Assembly (NCBI GenBank): GCA_023435745.1
Contig: JAEZMD010000023.1
Location: 1-59,895, forward strand
Source of the DNA: Bacillota bacterium
GTDB lineage: Bacteria > Bacillota > Clostridia > Acetivibrionales > DTU013
Direction of reading: 5' to 3'
DNA: 59,895 nucleotides
Of this stretch, positions 35,092-43,462 are shown in pieces. Under the pieces are notes generated by a model, which was given only the letters and a program-made list of their open reading frames with translations, searched no databases and was not told the DNA's origin. The translations under genes were made by a program, and so were the position numbers. Position 1 is the stretch's first letter. Each line of letters starts with the position of its first letter.

Positions 35092-35874
35092 TCAATTCTT
35101 TTTATATTGTCTTGGCGTCATACCTGTATATTTCAAGAACAGGCGATTAAAGGATCGCGTTGAATTAAACCCCACATTATAGGCAACCTCAGTAATGCTC
35201 ATATCCCCGTTTTTAAGAAGTCTGCAGGCCTCCGATATTCTAAGTGTTCCGATATACTCGCTAAATCCCATATGCAGCTTCTGAGAAAAAAGGTGAGAAA
35301 TATAATACTTACTGACGTGCAGCGCTTTGGACACCGTTTCAAGCTGTATATCTCCGGTATAATTATCGGCGCAATAATTTAAAATTGCCTTTATGGTGTT
35401 TGCATCGGGTGATTTTAAATTTTCAAACTTCATCATCTTAAACAACTCGCTGAGCAATATCAAAAAATAGCCCTTGATACAGGTATGATAGAATTGCGGC
35501 TTATGCATATTGACTTCAACAATGCTGTCAACAAGAGGAAGTATTTTATTGTTATGGGAAGCCTTCTCAATTACCGGCGATACAGGAATCTTACTCTTAA
35601 ATATAGTTTGGAATTCCGGGCACATGTCAGGCGGAAAAATGCTCAGAAAATATTTTTCATTATCAATTTTCTGATATTGATGAATTTGGTTGGGGAAAAC
35701 GATAAAAGCATCCCCCGCGCAGACAATATACGTCTTTGAATCAACAAGAAGCTTGGTGCGGCCCTCAAGCATGTATACCAGTTCAATATGGTTGTGCAGA
35801 TGAGCCCCAAAAGCCAAGCCGTTTCCATAGTGTGCACGTATGGACAAATCTTTATTTTCATAAAAAAAATTCAT
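35092..35874 (-). CDS. Cupin-AraC transcriptional regulator
   Basis: 260 residues. N-terminal cupin ligand-binding domain (FGAHLHNHIELVYMLEGRTK, IVCAGDAFIVFPNQIHQY) to about residue 140, then AraC HTH pair (IQLETVSKALHVSKYYISHL, ITEVAYNVGFNSTRSFNRLF, MTPRQYKK). Typical of RhaS/AraC-like sugar regulators. It lies back to back with the isomerase-Gfo/Idh operon and probably controls it, the Lpl operon, or both. 46 bases separate it from the Cache-AraC gene. Confidence 0.9.
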   Translation of the reverse strand: MNFFYENKDLSIRAHYGNGLAFGAHLHNHIELVYMLEGRTKLLVDSKTYIVCAGDAFIVFPNQIHQYQKIDNEKYFLSIFPPDMCPEFQTIFKSKIPVSPVIEKASHNNKILPLVDSIVEVNMHKPQFYHTCIKGYFLILLSELFKMMKFENLKSPDANTIKAILNYCADNYTGDIQLETVSKALHVSKYYISHLFSQKLHMGFSEYIGTLRISEACRLLKNGDMSITEVAYNVGFNSTRSFNRLFLKYTGMTPRQYKKN

Positions 35875-35954
35875 AATCAGCTACCCTCATAAGAATCTCA
35901 CAAGAAGCGGTAATAAACACAGCAATATTTGTCTTATATTATACTGTTTTTTAC

Positions 35955-35983
35955 TTGCATCATAACACTTCCTGACCTAAAAT
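35955..35983 (+). promoter_or_regulatory. Promoter of the isomerase-Gfo/Idh operon
   Basis: TTGCAT (35955-35960), 17 bases, then TAAAAT (35978-35983), 53 bases before ATG 36037. The ribosome site GGGAGGAGG stands close before the start codon. The gap also holds the upstream side of the cupin-AraC gene, so the regulator may act here. Confidence 0.5.
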
Positions 35984-36036
35984 ACAACTAGACTCTATTT
36001 AATAACATTGGTATAAGATGGGAGGAGGTATTTATT

Positions 36037-36855
36037 ATGTTACCAATCGCACTACAATTGTATTCAGTTAGGGATGAACTGGAAAAAGATTTTATCGGAA
36101 CACTCAGAAAAATCAAAGCATTTGGCTACGACGGCGTTGAATTTGCAGGGCTTTATGACAATCAACCCTCAGATGTCAGCAATATTCTGAAGGAAATCGG
36201 ACTAATCCCATTATCGGCGCATGTTCCCTTTACAGACCTCATCGCAGATCCGGACGGGGTGATCGGTATGTATGCCAGGATAGGGTGCAAATATATTGCC
36301 ATTCCCTACCTTACCCCTGAATATCGTCCCAACGCGGAAAGATTTAATGAAGTGATCAAAGGAGCCGGGATTATTGGTAAAACAGCAAAAGAGCTGGGTT
36401 TAAAACTGCTTTATCACAACCATGATTTTGAATTTGAAAAAGTGGATGGCAAATACGCGCTGGATGTTCTGTACGAAAGTGTACCGGCGGAACTGTTAGA
36501 AACTGAAATAGACACCTGCTGGGTAAATGTAGGCGGAGAAAATCCGTCGGATTATTTAAGGAAATATACCGGTCGCTCACCGGTCGTTCATTTGAAGGAT
36601 TTTGTCATGCCGGGCAAGAAGCCGGAAAAGATGTACGACCTCATTGGTATAGATAACGATAAGAAGGAAGCGGAAGCGTCGGCCTTTGAATTCCGTCCGC
36701 TGGGCCACGGTGTGCAGAACTTCGAGGAAATTCTTAAGGCATGCGGGGACGTCGGCGCAAAATGGGTTGTTGTAGAGCAGGATGCGCCGTCCATGGGTAA
36801 AACCTCTGTCGAATGTGCGCAAATCAGTATCCAATATTTGAAAAGTATGAAATAA
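36037..36855 (+). CDS. Sugar phosphate isomerase/epimerase (AP endonuclease 2 TIM barrel)
   Basis: 272 residues of the xylose-isomerase-like TIM barrel. FGYDGVEFAGLYD near residue 30, LLYHNHDFEFEK (His and Glu region) at about 126, ETEIDTCWVNVGG near 158 and VVEQDAP near the C-terminus provide the metal and acid-base residues of this family. Members include inosose isomerases/dehydratases and 3-keto-sugar epimerases, often paired with Gfo/Idh enzymes as here. Start ATG 36037 with GGAGGAGG. Cotranscribed with the Gfo/Idh gene 26 bases on. The reaction cannot be fixed; a keto-sugar isomerisation following dehydrogenation is plausible. Confidence 0.9.
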   Translation: MLPIALQLYSVRDELEKDFIGTLRKIKAFGYDGVEFAGLYDNQPSDVSNILKEIGLIPLSAHVPFTDLIADPDGVIGMYARIGCKYIAIPYLTPEYRPNAERFNEVIKGAGIIGKTAKELGLKLLYHNHDFEFEKVDGKYALDVLYESVPAELLETEIDTCWVNVGGENPSDYLRKYTGRSPVVHLKDFVMPGKKPEKMYDLIGIDNDKKEAEASAFEFRPLGHGVQNFEEILKACGDVGAKWVVVEQDAPSMGKTSVECAQISIQYLKSMK

Positions 36856-36881
36856 AAACTTGGTAATCAGGAGGAGCTGTT

Positions 36882-38033
36882 ATGTCAGATAAAGTACTGA
36901 GTCAATTTACGCCAACCGTTGAACACGGTGGTACTGTCGATACAACAAGGAAATTGAAGTTTGGCATTATAGGAACCGGCTGGATCGCCGAATCATACGT
37001 CGAAAACATAAAGCTGATGCCTGACGTAGAAATCACCGCAGGTGCGGATTATATCAGCGGCAAGGCTGAAAAATTCTTTAAGAAGTACGGCTTACCCGAT
37101 GTACGCTGCTATCAGGATCACAAGGCCATGCTTGAGGAAGAAGAACTGGACGCCGTGTGTGTATGCTCTTATAACAGCACGCACGCCGAATGTACCATTG
37201 ACGCATTGAAAAAAGGCGTGAATGTTCTGCTTGAAAAACCAATGTGCACTACCATTGAAGAGGCCGCTGACATCATCCGGGCTGAAAAACAGAGCGGGAA
37301 GCTCTTATCCATTGGCTTCCAGCCCCGCATGGATGAGAACATGAAAATGATCAAGAAGATCGTTCAGTCCGGCGAGCTCGGTAAAATCTACTATATTCAG
37401 ACCGGCGGGGGACGCAGAAGAGGCATTCCGAACAGCACCTTCATTGAAAAAAGGACTGCCGGAATCGGCGCTCTGGGCGACATTGGCTGTTATTCACTGG
37501 ATATGGTGCTGAATGCAATCGGTTATCCAAAGCCTTTGACCGTATCGGGTTATAAATCAAATTATTTCGGAACAAATCCAAAATACAACAATCCGGAAGA
37601 TGCCGCAAGATTTGATGTGGATGATTTCGCTGCCGCATTTATCCGTCTTGAAGGCGATATCGTTCTGGACTTCAGGATCTCCTGGGCAATGCACCTCGAC
37701 ACGCCGGGCGATACCGTCATTCTGGGTACAGAGGGCGCGCTCAGGATCCCATCGACGGAATGCTGGAACGGTACAGTCGGTGGCCCTATGAAGCTATACA
37801 AGGATGTTGCGGGGAAACAGGTAGAGATGGAGATCCCGCTATGTCCACAGGAAGACAGCTTTAGCGGCCTCTTCTACAAAAAACTTCGTTCCTTTGCCGA
37901 TGCAGTTAAAAATGGCGGCGAGCCGCCGGTCCCGTCCGGTCAGATTTTTTACAACCAGGCGATAATAGACGGCATAATGAAATCCTCCGAATTGGGCCGT
38001 GAAATTGAAATCGAGCTGCCTGATATCGGCTGA
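36882..38033 (+). CDS. Gfo/Idh/MocA family NAD(P)-dependent oxidoreductase
   Basis: 383 residues. N-terminal Rossmann domain with KFGIIGTGWIAESYVENIK (GxGxxA) near residue 27 and the family signature LLEKPMCTT near residue 116, whose Lys is catalytic. The C-terminal alpha/beta domain has GGRRRGIPNSTF, GALGDIGCYSLDMVLNAIGYP with the conserved Asp-x-x-x-His/Tyr-like region, and DFAAAFIRLEG. It should oxidise a ring hydroxyl of a sugar or inositol, or reduce the keto form, with NAD(P). CAGGAGGAG before ATG 36882. Followed by a hairpin terminator that lies inside the end of folD. Confidence 0.92.
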   Translation: MSDKVLSQFTPTVEHGGTVDTTRKLKFGIIGTGWIAESYVENIKLMPDVEITAGADYISGKAEKFFKKYGLPDVRCYQDHKAMLEEEELDAVCVCSYNSTHAECTIDALKKGVNVLLEKPMCTTIEEAADIIRAEKQSGKLLSIGFQPRMDENMKMIKKIVQSGELGKIYYIQTGGGRRRGIPNSTFIEKRTAGIGALGDIGCYSLDMVLNAIGYPKPLTVSGYKSNYFGTNPKYNNPEDAARFDVDDFAAAFIRLEGDIVLDFRISWAMHLDTPGDTVILGTEGALRIPSTECWNGTVGGPMKLYKDVAGKQVEMEIPLCPQEDSFSGLFYKKLRSFADAVKNGGEPPVPSGQIFYNQAIIDGIMKSSELGREIEIELPDIG

Positions 38034-38091
38034 GGTCATTTCCTGAACACCAATCATAGGGCTTTGTGCCCAGCCCTGCAGCTATGCAATT

Positions 38092-38943
38092 CTATGCGCC
38101 GTGTGCTCCGCACATGGCGCTTTTGATTGTATGCTTTAATAACACAGAGGTGGTCACCGTTCCAACCCCTCCAGGTACGGGTGTGATCGCCTCTACCTTA
38201 TCCGCAACGGCTTCATAATCCACATCTCCGCAGAGCTTCCCGTCAAGCATATTAATGCCTACGTCGATTACGACCTGTTTTGAATGCACAAAATCCTCAT
38301 TGATCATTTTTGCCACGCCTGCACAGGCAATCAATATATCTGCATTTCTGCACTCCTGTGCAAGATCGGCTGTTTTCGTATGGCAGATCGTAACAGTGGC
38401 GTTTTTCCCAAGCATAAGCATGGATAGCGGCTTTCCAACCACCAGACTTCTGCCCACGATTGTGACCTTTTTTCCTGCAAGCCCGATTCCGTAATAATCA
38501 AGCATTTCAATCACTGCCTGTGGCGTGCATGGCGGGAATCCATTTCTGTTTCCGGCAAATACATAAGATGTGTTTACGATACCCATGCAATCCACATCCT
38601 TCTCCTGCGCAATGAGTGATTTTAACCGCTCTTCTGAAAGATGAGCCGGTAATGGCCGAAATATAAGAATCCCATGGACTTCTGTATTATGGTTAAGATC
38701 TGCGACTGTCTCTTCCAGCTTTTCCTGTGAAACATCTGCCGGTAAAACAATGATATCCGCCAGAGCCTTCACTTCTCCAAATCTTTTTTGTATTCCTTTT
38801 TCATAAGCGACATCATCCTGCCTGTCTCCTAAACGAACAACCGCAAGCCTGGGGACGATCCCGGCCGCAGCCAGAACATCTATTTCTTCGAAGAACTTTT
38901 CTGCAAGCGCTTTTACTACCGGCATACCTCTTAATTCTCTCAT
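38092..38943 (-). CDS. folD: Methylene-THF dehydrogenase (FolD), possibly monofunctional
   Basis: 283 residues. IVGRSLVVGKPLSMLML and PVPGGVGTVTTSVLLKHT are the FolD signatures. It oxidises 5,10-methylene-THF to methenyl-THF with NAD(P). In E. coli FolD the cyclohydrolase step needs a Lys in YVxxK, a Gln in the Q-x-PLP strand and an Asp in DVDG. Here the first region reads DDVAYEKGIQKRF, the second FRPLP (Arg in place of Gln), and the third DVDCMG. By eye this suggests weak or lost cyclohydrolase activity, which the adjacent FchA would supply. ATG at 38943 overlaps the fchA stop by ATGA. Confidence 0.9.
   Translation of the reverse strand: MRELRGMPVVKALAEKFFEEIDVLAAAGIVPRLAVVRLGDRQDDVAYEKGIQKRFGEVKALADIIVLPADVSQEKLEETVADLNHNTEVHGILIFRPLPAHLSEERLKSLIAQEKDVDCMGIVNTSYVFAGNRNGFPPCTPQAVIEMLDYYGIGLAGKKVTIVGRSLVVGKPLSMLMLGKNATVTICHTKTADLAQECRNADILIACAGVAKMINEDFVHSKQVVIDVGINMLDGKLCGDVDYEAVADKVEAITPVPGGVGTVTTSVLLKHTIKSAMCGAHGA
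38096..38124 (+). terminator. Terminator of the isomerase-Gfo/Idh operon, within the 3' end of folD
   Basis: GCGCC-g-TGTGC pairs with GCACA-t-GGCGC around TCC and is followed by TTTT (38121-38124). The hairpin overlaps the last codons of the convergent folD gene, so folD sequence doubles as terminator for the plus-strand operon. A smaller stem AGGGCT/AGCCCT lies just before it. Confidence 0.6.
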
Positions 38944-39557
38944 GTGTTTCCTCCCAGATCATCTGCTATCGCCCGGTAAACAGCGTCGCAGCGAGGCACG
39001 CCGTTCTTGAGCAGTTCATTGGCCTCCTTGTTCAATTCTGATGCGACTTCCCTGTGTTTCATCATCCCGGTGTTTATATAGATATTCATTATTGCCCCTT
39101 CCATGGCACTTCTGCAAGCACACGCCGCAACTGCAACATCACTGATAGCAAGCTTAGAGCCTTTTTTAAGCAATTCCTCCATAATATCGATAACGCCGGA
39201 CAACTCCCGCAGCAGCTCCAACGGAACGCCGGAAGCATCCATCAACGCCTTCTCCAGAATCTCTGCCCGGTTTTCATTGTCCTTCGGAATGGAATAGGCG
39301 ACGGAAAGCGGCTCGAAAACATCGGCATCCTTTTGGATAAATTCCAGCAAGCGTTTGATAGATGCTTCTGTTCTAGATAAAATTACATCAATATCTTGTT
39401 GATACTCCGCATATTTTTTCTTTCCGGTTGTCAGATTCGCCACCATAGAGCAAAGAGAAACACTGATCGCTCCGATCAGCGCACTGGCCCCTCCTCCGCC
39501 TGGTACAGGCGATCCCGATGCCAACCGGTCGATAAATTCATTCACTGGCAACTTCAT
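38940..39557 (-). CDS. fchA: Methenyl-THF cyclohydrolase (FchA / FTCD C-domain family)
   Basis: 205 residues starting MKLPVNEFIDRLASGSPVPGG. The N-terminal ASGSPVPGGGGASAL and the helical remainder (DADVFEPLSVAYSIPK, VPLELLRELSGVIDIMEELL) are those of cyclodeaminase/cyclohydrolase proteins. It hydrolyses 5,10-methenyl-THF to 10-formyl-THF and is found with FolD in acetogens. An upstream ATG at 39599 also opens the frame, but AAGGAG sits seven bases before 39557. The stop is coupled to folD. Placed next to a corrinoid demethylation train it could feed the freed methyl group into the oxidative C1 branch. Confidence 0.9.
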   Translation of the reverse strand: MKLPVNEFIDRLASGSPVPGGGGASALIGAISVSLCSMVANLTTGKKKYAEYQQDIDVILSRTEASIKRLLEFIQKDADVFEPLSVAYSIPKDNENRAEILEKALMDASGVPLELLRELSGVIDIMEELLKKGSKLAISDVAVAACACRSAMEGAIMNIYINTGMMKHREVASELNKEANELLKNGVPRCDAVYRAIADDLGGNT

Positions 39558-39604
39558 AGCTGGTCTCCTTTTGTTTTCATACTCTGCTAATTCCGCCATA
39601 GGCG

Positions 39605-39638
39605 TATAATAGCCTCACTCGTTGAGGTTATTATACCA
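39605..39638 (-). promoter_or_regulatory. Extended -10 promoter with operator-like palindrome before fchA-folD
   Basis: A 13-bp palindrome with one G-T mismatch (39605-39635) has TATAAT at each end, one on each strand. On the minus strand it is preceded by TGG, giving an extended -10 (TGGTATAAT, 39638-39630). The inverted repeat covers the -10 to about +18 region, so it is better placed as an operator than as a terminator. The rest of 39639-39726 shows nothing recognisable. Confidence 0.4.
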
Positions 39639-39726
39639 TTTCACCGGCTTCTGTCCTAGTTATTTTCAGTTACATTTTGTAATTTAACATTTTCTTGATA
39701 GCGTGCAATAAAGGAAACAGGAGTGG

Positions 39727-39922
39727 TTGCTCAAATTTCATAAGTCTAGGCTGCCTAACTGCACGTCGCTGCTCAAATTTCATAACTCTAGGGATTAATA
39801 ATATAACACAGCTCCTGATTACGTAAACCAATCGTTGAAATACGCTCCTTATAAATCCCATTTGTTATCAAATTTGAGCAGCGTAGCATATTACTATTCC
39901 CATTAATTGCAAATTTGAGCAA
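39727..39922. repeat. MITE-like element with four copies of a TGCTCAAATTT unit
   Basis: Two direct copies on the plus strand (39727-39738 and 39770-39780, 43 bases apart) face two inverted copies (39870-39880 and 39911-39922, 41 bases apart). The copies extend to TGCTCAAATTT-n-ATAA with a GG-rich end. The outermost copies are inverted repeats with TTGCTCAAATTT. Tandem terminal repeats of this kind are usual at the ends of IS21-family elements, so this 196-base element may be an internally deleted relative that kept only its ends. No coding capacity. Confidence 0.65.
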
Positions 39923-39938
39923 CGCGGACAGATATATC

Positions 39939-41132
39939 TCAGCCAATTCTCTTTTTAAACTCCGCTGTCAATGCCGGAAGCACCTCAAGCAGGTCTCCGA
40001 CAATACCGAACGTTGCAACCTTGAAAATGGGCGCATCCGGGTTTTTGTTTATTGCGATGATCGTATCGGAGGAGGACATCCCGGCAAGATGCTGAACAGC
40101 GCCTGATATTCCGCATGCAAAGTATACTTTGGGACCGACGGTTTTACCGGTCTGACCTACCTGATGGCTGTAATCTATCCATCCTGCATCAACGGTCGCA
40201 CGGGAAGCTCCAATGGCTCCCCCAAGAACATTTGCAAGCTCTTCCAGTAAGGCAAAGTTCCTCGGATCACCCACGCCTCTGCCTCCTGATACGATGATGT
40301 CAGCTTCTGTAAGATTCACCTTCTCACACAATGTTGTAACGATATCTGTTACCTTTACCCTGGTATCTTCGGGTATATTAATTTCTGGCCGTATTATCTC
40401 CCCATTTCTGGACAAATCCTGCTCAAGCGCTTTCATAACCTTTGGCCTCACCGTAGACATCTGCGGTCTGTGATCAGGACATATAATCGTGGCCATAAGG
40501 TTGCCTCCGAATGCAGGACGTGTCTGAAGGAGCAATCTCTTCTGCGGATCGATCTCAAGCTTTGTGCAATCCGCCGTCAGCCCGGTATTCAGCCGTGAAG
40601 CCACTCTCGGCGCAAGAGAACGGCCATATGTCGTCGCTCCTAGGAGGACAATTTCCGGCTTGTATTTTCTGATAAGCTGTACAAATATATCGGCATATGA
40701 TTCGTCATTAAAATTTATCAAAGAAGGATGCTCCACCATGTATACTTCATCAGCGCCGTAAGATATGAGTTTTCTCGCAGCGGGCTCCACATTGCTGCCC
40801 ATCAGTATTGCCGCCAGCTTTACATCAAGCTGATCCGCCAGCTTTCTGCCCTCGCCTAGCAATTCAAGCGCTACGCTCGAAACTTCTCCGTCTTTTTGTT
40901 CTCCAAACACCCATATATCTTTATACTGAGAGATGTCAACAGCAGAACCCTTCTCATCCTTTTCAAGCTCTATCGCTTTAAGCTTGCATGAGGAAACGCA
41001 TGCTCCGCATAGAGTACAGTTTTCCTGTATCGCAGCCTTTTTTTCCGTCACCTTGATAGCATTGAACGGGCAGGCTCCTATACACAGTCTGCAGCCAACA
41101 CATTTATCCAAAAGAATTTTTATCGAAGCCAT
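39939..41132 (-). CDS. etfA: Electron transfer flavoprotein alpha subunit with N-terminal 2x[4Fe-4S] ferredoxin domain
   Basis: 397 residues. The first 60 have CVGCRLCIGACPFNAI and CTLCGACVSSCKLKAI, two complete CxxCxxCxxxC clusters. The remainder is EtfA: AAILMGSNVEPAARKLISYG, TYGRSLAPRVASRLNTG, and the FAD-binding GGRGVGDPRNFALLEELANVLGGAIGASRATVDAGW with QVGQTGKTVGPKVYFACGISGAVQH. Fusion of ferredoxin to EtfA is known in caffeyl-CoA reductase (CarE) and relatives. ATG 41132 with GGAGG is preferred to the farther start at 41210. Acts with EtfB and the acyl-CoA dehydrogenase upstream in the same operon. Confidence 0.92.
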   Translation of the reverse strand: MASIKILLDKCVGCRLCIGACPFNAIKVTEKKAAIQENCTLCGACVSSCKLKAIELEKDEKGSAVDISQYKDIWVFGEQKDGEVSSVALELLGEGRKLADQLDVKLAAILMGSNVEPAARKLISYGADEVYMVEHPSLINFNDESYADIFVQLIRKYKPEIVLLGATTYGRSLAPRVASRLNTGLTADCTKLEIDPQKRLLLQTRPAFGGNLMATIICPDHRPQMSTVRPKVMKALEQDLSRNGEIIRPEINIPEDTRVKVTDIVTTLCEKVNLTEADIIVSGGRGVGDPRNFALLEELANVLGGAIGASRATVDAGWIDYSHQVGQTGKTVGPKVYFACGISGAVQHLAGMSSSDTIIAINKNPDAPIFKVATFGIVGDLLEVLPALTAEFKKRIG

Positions 41133-41200
41133 AAAACCCTCCATAATTCCCCATAACGCAATATTTTCAAATATCACGCAGCCTAAATTAGCACATGGCT

Positions 41201-41995
41201 TTAGCCACACACTGGAAACTGCATCGTCAATAGCTTATCCGCAAGCTTTGCAGCCTGTTGTGCGGCATCGCCCTCAATCATTTCACTGTTGATTTCATGT
41301 ACCGGAACGAATGTTTTGACAACCTGCGTAGGAGAGCCTTTTAGGCCGCACAGGTCCTTATCGGCGCCGATGTCGTCGGCAGTCCAGATGTTAACAACAG
41401 CTTTTTTAGCTCTCATCATGTTTTTGATAGATGGAAGTCTGGGCTCATTTATTTCCTTAACCACGGTAATAACAGCAGGAAGAGGCATTTCAACCACCTC
41501 ATATCCGTCCTCAGTCATTCTCTGGCATCTAATATAGTCATCTCTGATTTCTTCTATTTTTCTTACATAAGTGGTGTGAGGATAGCCGAGTTTTTCCGCA
41601 AGGCTTGGCCCAACCTGTGCGGTATCGCCGTCGGTAGCCTGTTTTCCGCAAATGATGAGATCAGCGCTGCCAATTTTTCGAACACCCATTGAAAGAGCAT
41701 AGGCAGTTGCGAGGGTATCTGCTCCGGCAAAGGCTCTGTCGCTAAGCAGAACTGCATCATCAGCGCCAAGACCAATCGTATCCTTCAGGAGCTCCGCAAC
41801 TGAGGGTATCCCCATGCTGAGGACCGTTACCTTGCCACCGGCTCTTTCTCTTATACGAAGACCTTCTTCAACGGCATATGTATCGAAAGGGTTTATGATA
41901 GATTCTACGCCCTCACGGATAATAGTATTGGTTTCCTTGTTCATCTTGACTTCCATAGTGCCCGGAACCTGCTTTATACATACAACAATGTTCAT
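41201..41995 (-). CDS. etfB: Electron transfer flavoprotein beta subunit
   Basis: 264 residues starting MNIVVCIKQVPGTMEVKMNK. The nucleotide-binding half contains INPFDTYAVEEGLRIRE, KVTVLSMGIPS, ADLIICGKQATDGDTAQVGPSLAEKLG and PRLPSIKNMMRAKK, all EtfB signatures. It probably holds the second FAD used in bifurcating Etf; this cannot be judged reliably without alignment. A GTG at 42010 overlaps the GAGGAG site, so ATG 41995 is used. 68 bases separate it from etfA and 40 from the dehydrogenase gene. Confidence 0.92.
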   Translation of the reverse strand: MNIVVCIKQVPGTMEVKMNKETNTIIREGVESIINPFDTYAVEEGLRIRERAGGKVTVLSMGIPSVAELLKDTIGLGADDAVLLSDRAFAGADTLATAYALSMGVRKIGSADLIICGKQATDGDTAQVGPSLAEKLGYPHTTYVRKIEEIRDDYIRCQRMTEDGYEVVEMPLPAVITVVKEINEPRLPSIKNMMRAKKAVVNIWTADDIGADKDLCGLKGSPTQVVKTFVPVHEINSEMIEGDAAQQAAKLADKLLTMQFPVCG

Positions 41996-42035
41996 AGTAT
42001 CTGGATCCACTCCTCTTTAGCTATATTATCAGTCA

Positions 42036-43190
42036 CTATTTCTTTGAGGACTCTTTGATAAGCTCCAATGCGATAACATTTCTCTGGATCTGATTGGTCC
42101 CCTCATATATCTGCGTAATTTTCGCGTCGCGCATCCTCTTCTCAACAGGGTATTCCTTCATATATCCGTAACCGCCAAGAACCTGTACTGCATCGACTGT
42201 AACCTTCATTGCAGTATCGGAGGCGAATACCTTGCACATTGCCGACTCCTTTGAAAAGTCCTTCGCGCCGCTGTCAATAAAACGGCAGGTCTGGTATACC
42301 AGCGCTCTGGCAGCTTCTATCTGGATCGCCATATCCGCCAGAATATGCTGTATCGACTGGAAGGAGGAGATAGGCTGATCAAACTGAACCCTTTGTTTTG
42401 AATACTTCACCGCATCCTCAAAAGCCCCCTGCGCGATCCCAAGAGCCTGCGACGCAACGCCCGGCCTCGTTCTGTCCAGCGTTTTCATTGCGACGATAAA
42501 GCCCATTCCTTCTCTTGAAAGAAGATTTTCTTTGGGTATTCTGCAGTCCTCAAATACAAGCTCCCTTGTGCAGGATGCTCTGATTCCCATTTTGTCTTCC
42601 TTTTTGCCAAATGAAAAACCGGGAGTGCCCTTCTCAACAATAAATGCGGAAAAGCCTCTGGCGCCCTTGCTTCTGTTGGTGCATGCAACTACTGTATATA
42701 CATCTGCTTCTCCGCCATTTGTAATCCATTGCTTTGTTCCGTTAAGGACATATTCGTCCCCGTCCAATACAGCTGTCGTCTGAATTCCGGCGGCGTCACT
42801 GCCCGCATTGGCTTCCGTGAGACCGAAAGCAGCAAGCTTTTTACCTGCGGCGATATCGGGAAGGTATTTCTTCTTTTGATCTTTGTTACCAAAAAGAATG
42901 ATCGGGAAGGTTCCGAGTCCGGTTCCCGCAAACGACAGAGAAATTCCGCCGCACGCACGGCTCAGCTCTTCAACCACAAGAGCCATTTCAAGGATGCCTC
43001 CGCCAAGCCCGCCATACTCTTCCGGTATGTAAACGCCGCACAGATCGGAGTCGGCGAGGATCTTCACGATATCATGCGGGAAGATGCCTTCTTCATCATA
43101 CCTGATGGCCACCGGCGCAATTTTCTCATCGGCTATCTTTGCCGCAAGCTCCTTTATCATCTGCTGTTCTTCTGTCAGGAAATAATTCAT
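42036..43190 (-). CDS. Acyl-CoA dehydrogenase (CarC / butyryl-CoA dehydrogenase-like)
   Basis: 384 residues, the standard length. Landmarks are YIPEEYGGLGGG, FGLTEANAGSDAAGIQTTA (FAD loop), KQWITNGGEAD, MGIRASCTRELVFEDCRIP, and the catalytic Glu in TQIYEGTNQIQRNVIALEL. With the following EtfB and ferredoxin-fused EtfA it resembles the CarCDE caffeyl-CoA reductase set and butyryl-CoA dehydrogenase/Etf complexes, which reduce an enoyl-CoA with NADH while reducing ferredoxin. The acyl-CoA used is unknown; no CoA-transferase or ligase is encoded in the window. GAGGAGAG before ATG 43190. Confidence 0.92.
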   Translation of the reverse strand: MNYFLTEEQQMIKELAAKIADEKIAPVAIRYDEEGIFPHDIVKILADSDLCGVYIPEEYGGLGGGILEMALVVEELSRACGGISLSFAGTGLGTFPIILFGNKDQKKKYLPDIAAGKKLAAFGLTEANAGSDAAGIQTTAVLDGDEYVLNGTKQWITNGGEADVYTVVACTNRSKGARGFSAFIVEKGTPGFSFGKKEDKMGIRASCTRELVFEDCRIPKENLLSREGMGFIVAMKTLDRTRPGVASQALGIAQGAFEDAVKYSKQRVQFDQPISSFQSIQHILADMAIQIEAARALVYQTCRFIDSGAKDFSKESAMCKVFASDTAMKVTVDAVQVLGGYGYMKEYPVEKRMRDAKITQIYEGTNQIQRNVIALELIKESSKK

Positions 43191-43356
43191 GATACACTCT
43201 CCTCTTCATGGGAAAAATAATTTTATTCGTTACAGGCTACCAAGTTATCATTTGCTATTAATATCAGGTAATAAATCTATTAAAAGTATAATATATATTT
43301 TTCGCCTGTGCAATAATATCTTTCTGCTCACAGTTCATCTTTTCCATATCCTTGTT

Positions 43357-43398
43357 CGAACGTTTGTTCTTGACTTATTATGGGAAATATAGTAAATT
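43357..43398 (+). promoter_or_regulatory. Promoter with LexA-like box before the FN3 protein gene
   Basis: CGAACGTTTGTTCT (43357-43370) fits the Gram-positive SOS box CGAAC-n4-GTTC. It abuts TTGACT (43370-43375), which is followed after 17 bases by TAAATT (43393-43398). The gene begins at 43463. The remaining sequence of the gap from 43191 is AT-rich without other structure that I can see. Confidence 0.5.
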
Positions 43399-43462
43399 TT
43401 TATTGTATTCAGGTCGAGTAAATTGCATACAAAATGTCGGGATGTATATTGGGAGGTTCAAT

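Noticed and set aside
39727..39922. Small CRISPR array
   Set aside because: The units are in inverted orientation, only 11-12 bases are constant, and no cas genes are near.
41201..41210. Overlap between etfA and etfB reading frames
   Set aside because: It arises only from a far upstream start for etfA; the ATG at 41132 with GGAGG leaves a 68-base gap.
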